From the NCBI RefSeq assembly GCF_900117455.1, contig NZ_FPHO01000003.1, forward strand, positions 2,074,501 to 2,138,500: 64,000 nucleotides of DNA. Reading direction: 5' to 3'. This DNA comes from Hyphomicrobium sp. CS1GBMeth3 (lineage in GTDB: Bacteria > Pseudomonadota > Alphaproteobacteria > Rhizobiales > Hyphomicrobiaceae). Below, piece by piece: positions 63,808 through 64,000 of this stretch (position 1 is the first letter of the stretch; each line of letters begins with the position of its first letter). Under the pieces are notes generated by a model. That model had not been told where the DNA came from, did no database searches, and saw nothing but the letters and a program-made list of their open reading frames with translations. Position numbers and translations under genes: made by a program.

Positions 63808-64000
63808 AGGCACACGTTATCCGCGTGGCGGCCCGACCATCGCTTTCCCTGTCTCACCGCCAAATGCGGTGAGCACCCGTCTGTCTTTTTTTGCACTTCG
63901 ACCCGACCGAATCAACCTTTGGCACGATGCGTGGCAACGCGCCGCTCCGGTCAGTCCGGCGCACACCCGCCTCCTGGCGTCAGCTAAGCGTCACAACTTC
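63808..64000. other. End of window, non-coding so far as seen
   Basis: These 193 bases upstream of nhaA show no open frame worth reporting on either strand. The nhaA promoter should lie here; no strong promoter or sodium-responsive site is recognised. Confidence 0.4.

Overview
The window is GC-rich, densely coded alphaproteobacterial chromosome. It is most likely from a Hyphomicrobiales (Rhizobiales) relative of Hyphomicrobium or Rhodoplanes type; the genus is inference. Grounds are the order of the division/cell-wall cluster, a Rhizobiales-type palindromic repeat between murB and ddl, TGA-N9-TCA iron-responsive operators, and the mix of small exported proteins.

Layout. 1-536: 3' end of a flavoprotein monooxygenase. 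528-7676: iron-related cluster of imelysin and di-heme oxidoreductase (minus), then an Rrf2 regulator, a Cys-rich unknown, a Bfd-like [2Fe-2S] protein, a second imelysin and a Tat-exported DUF1513 protein (plus). 7733-27584: dcw cluster murE-murF-mraY-murD-ftsW-murG-murC-murB-ddl-ftsQ-ftsA-ftsZ, then lpxC, bamD and ligA. 27595-36574 (minus): exported Lys-rich protein, VOC/coiled-coil fusion, pepP and prmA, DUF3754 protein, rlmH, rsfS, nadD, GtrA protein. 36763-40939: CheY-like protein, DUF4105 protein, proA and proB. 41100-45532: exported unknown, long Ala/Glu-rich acidic protein, agmatine pathway aguB/aguA, small exported repeat protein. 45729-55070: siderophore-type iron locus with ABC uptake system, DUF2218 protein, ABC exporter, RpiR regulator and TonB-dependent receptor. 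55242-62327: tRNA-Gly, a CBS / kinase-like-BON / YbaK operon, a two-component system, four small exported proteins (two with Cys-rich repeats) and a tyrosine-integrase relic. 62443-63807: nhaA.

How the parts fit. Two separate iron loci carry the same operator form (TGA-N9-TCA) in their divergent promoter regions, so they probably answer to one iron regulator of RirA or Fur type. The siderophore locus also has a second shared word (TGTAGTAGT) upstream of DUF2218, rpiR and the TonB receptor, suggesting a local RpiR circuit. The dcw cluster lacks its usual front end (mraZ-rsmH-ftsL-ftsI); murE lies directly behind the iron cluster with its own candidate promoter. The least familiar material is the Cys-poor Rrf2 with the Cys-rich/Bfd pair, the ddl translation-start hairpin, the VOC fusion, the acidic low-complexity protein, and the small-exported-protein region next to the two-component system. 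No CRISPR array, rRNA or intact transposon was seen.
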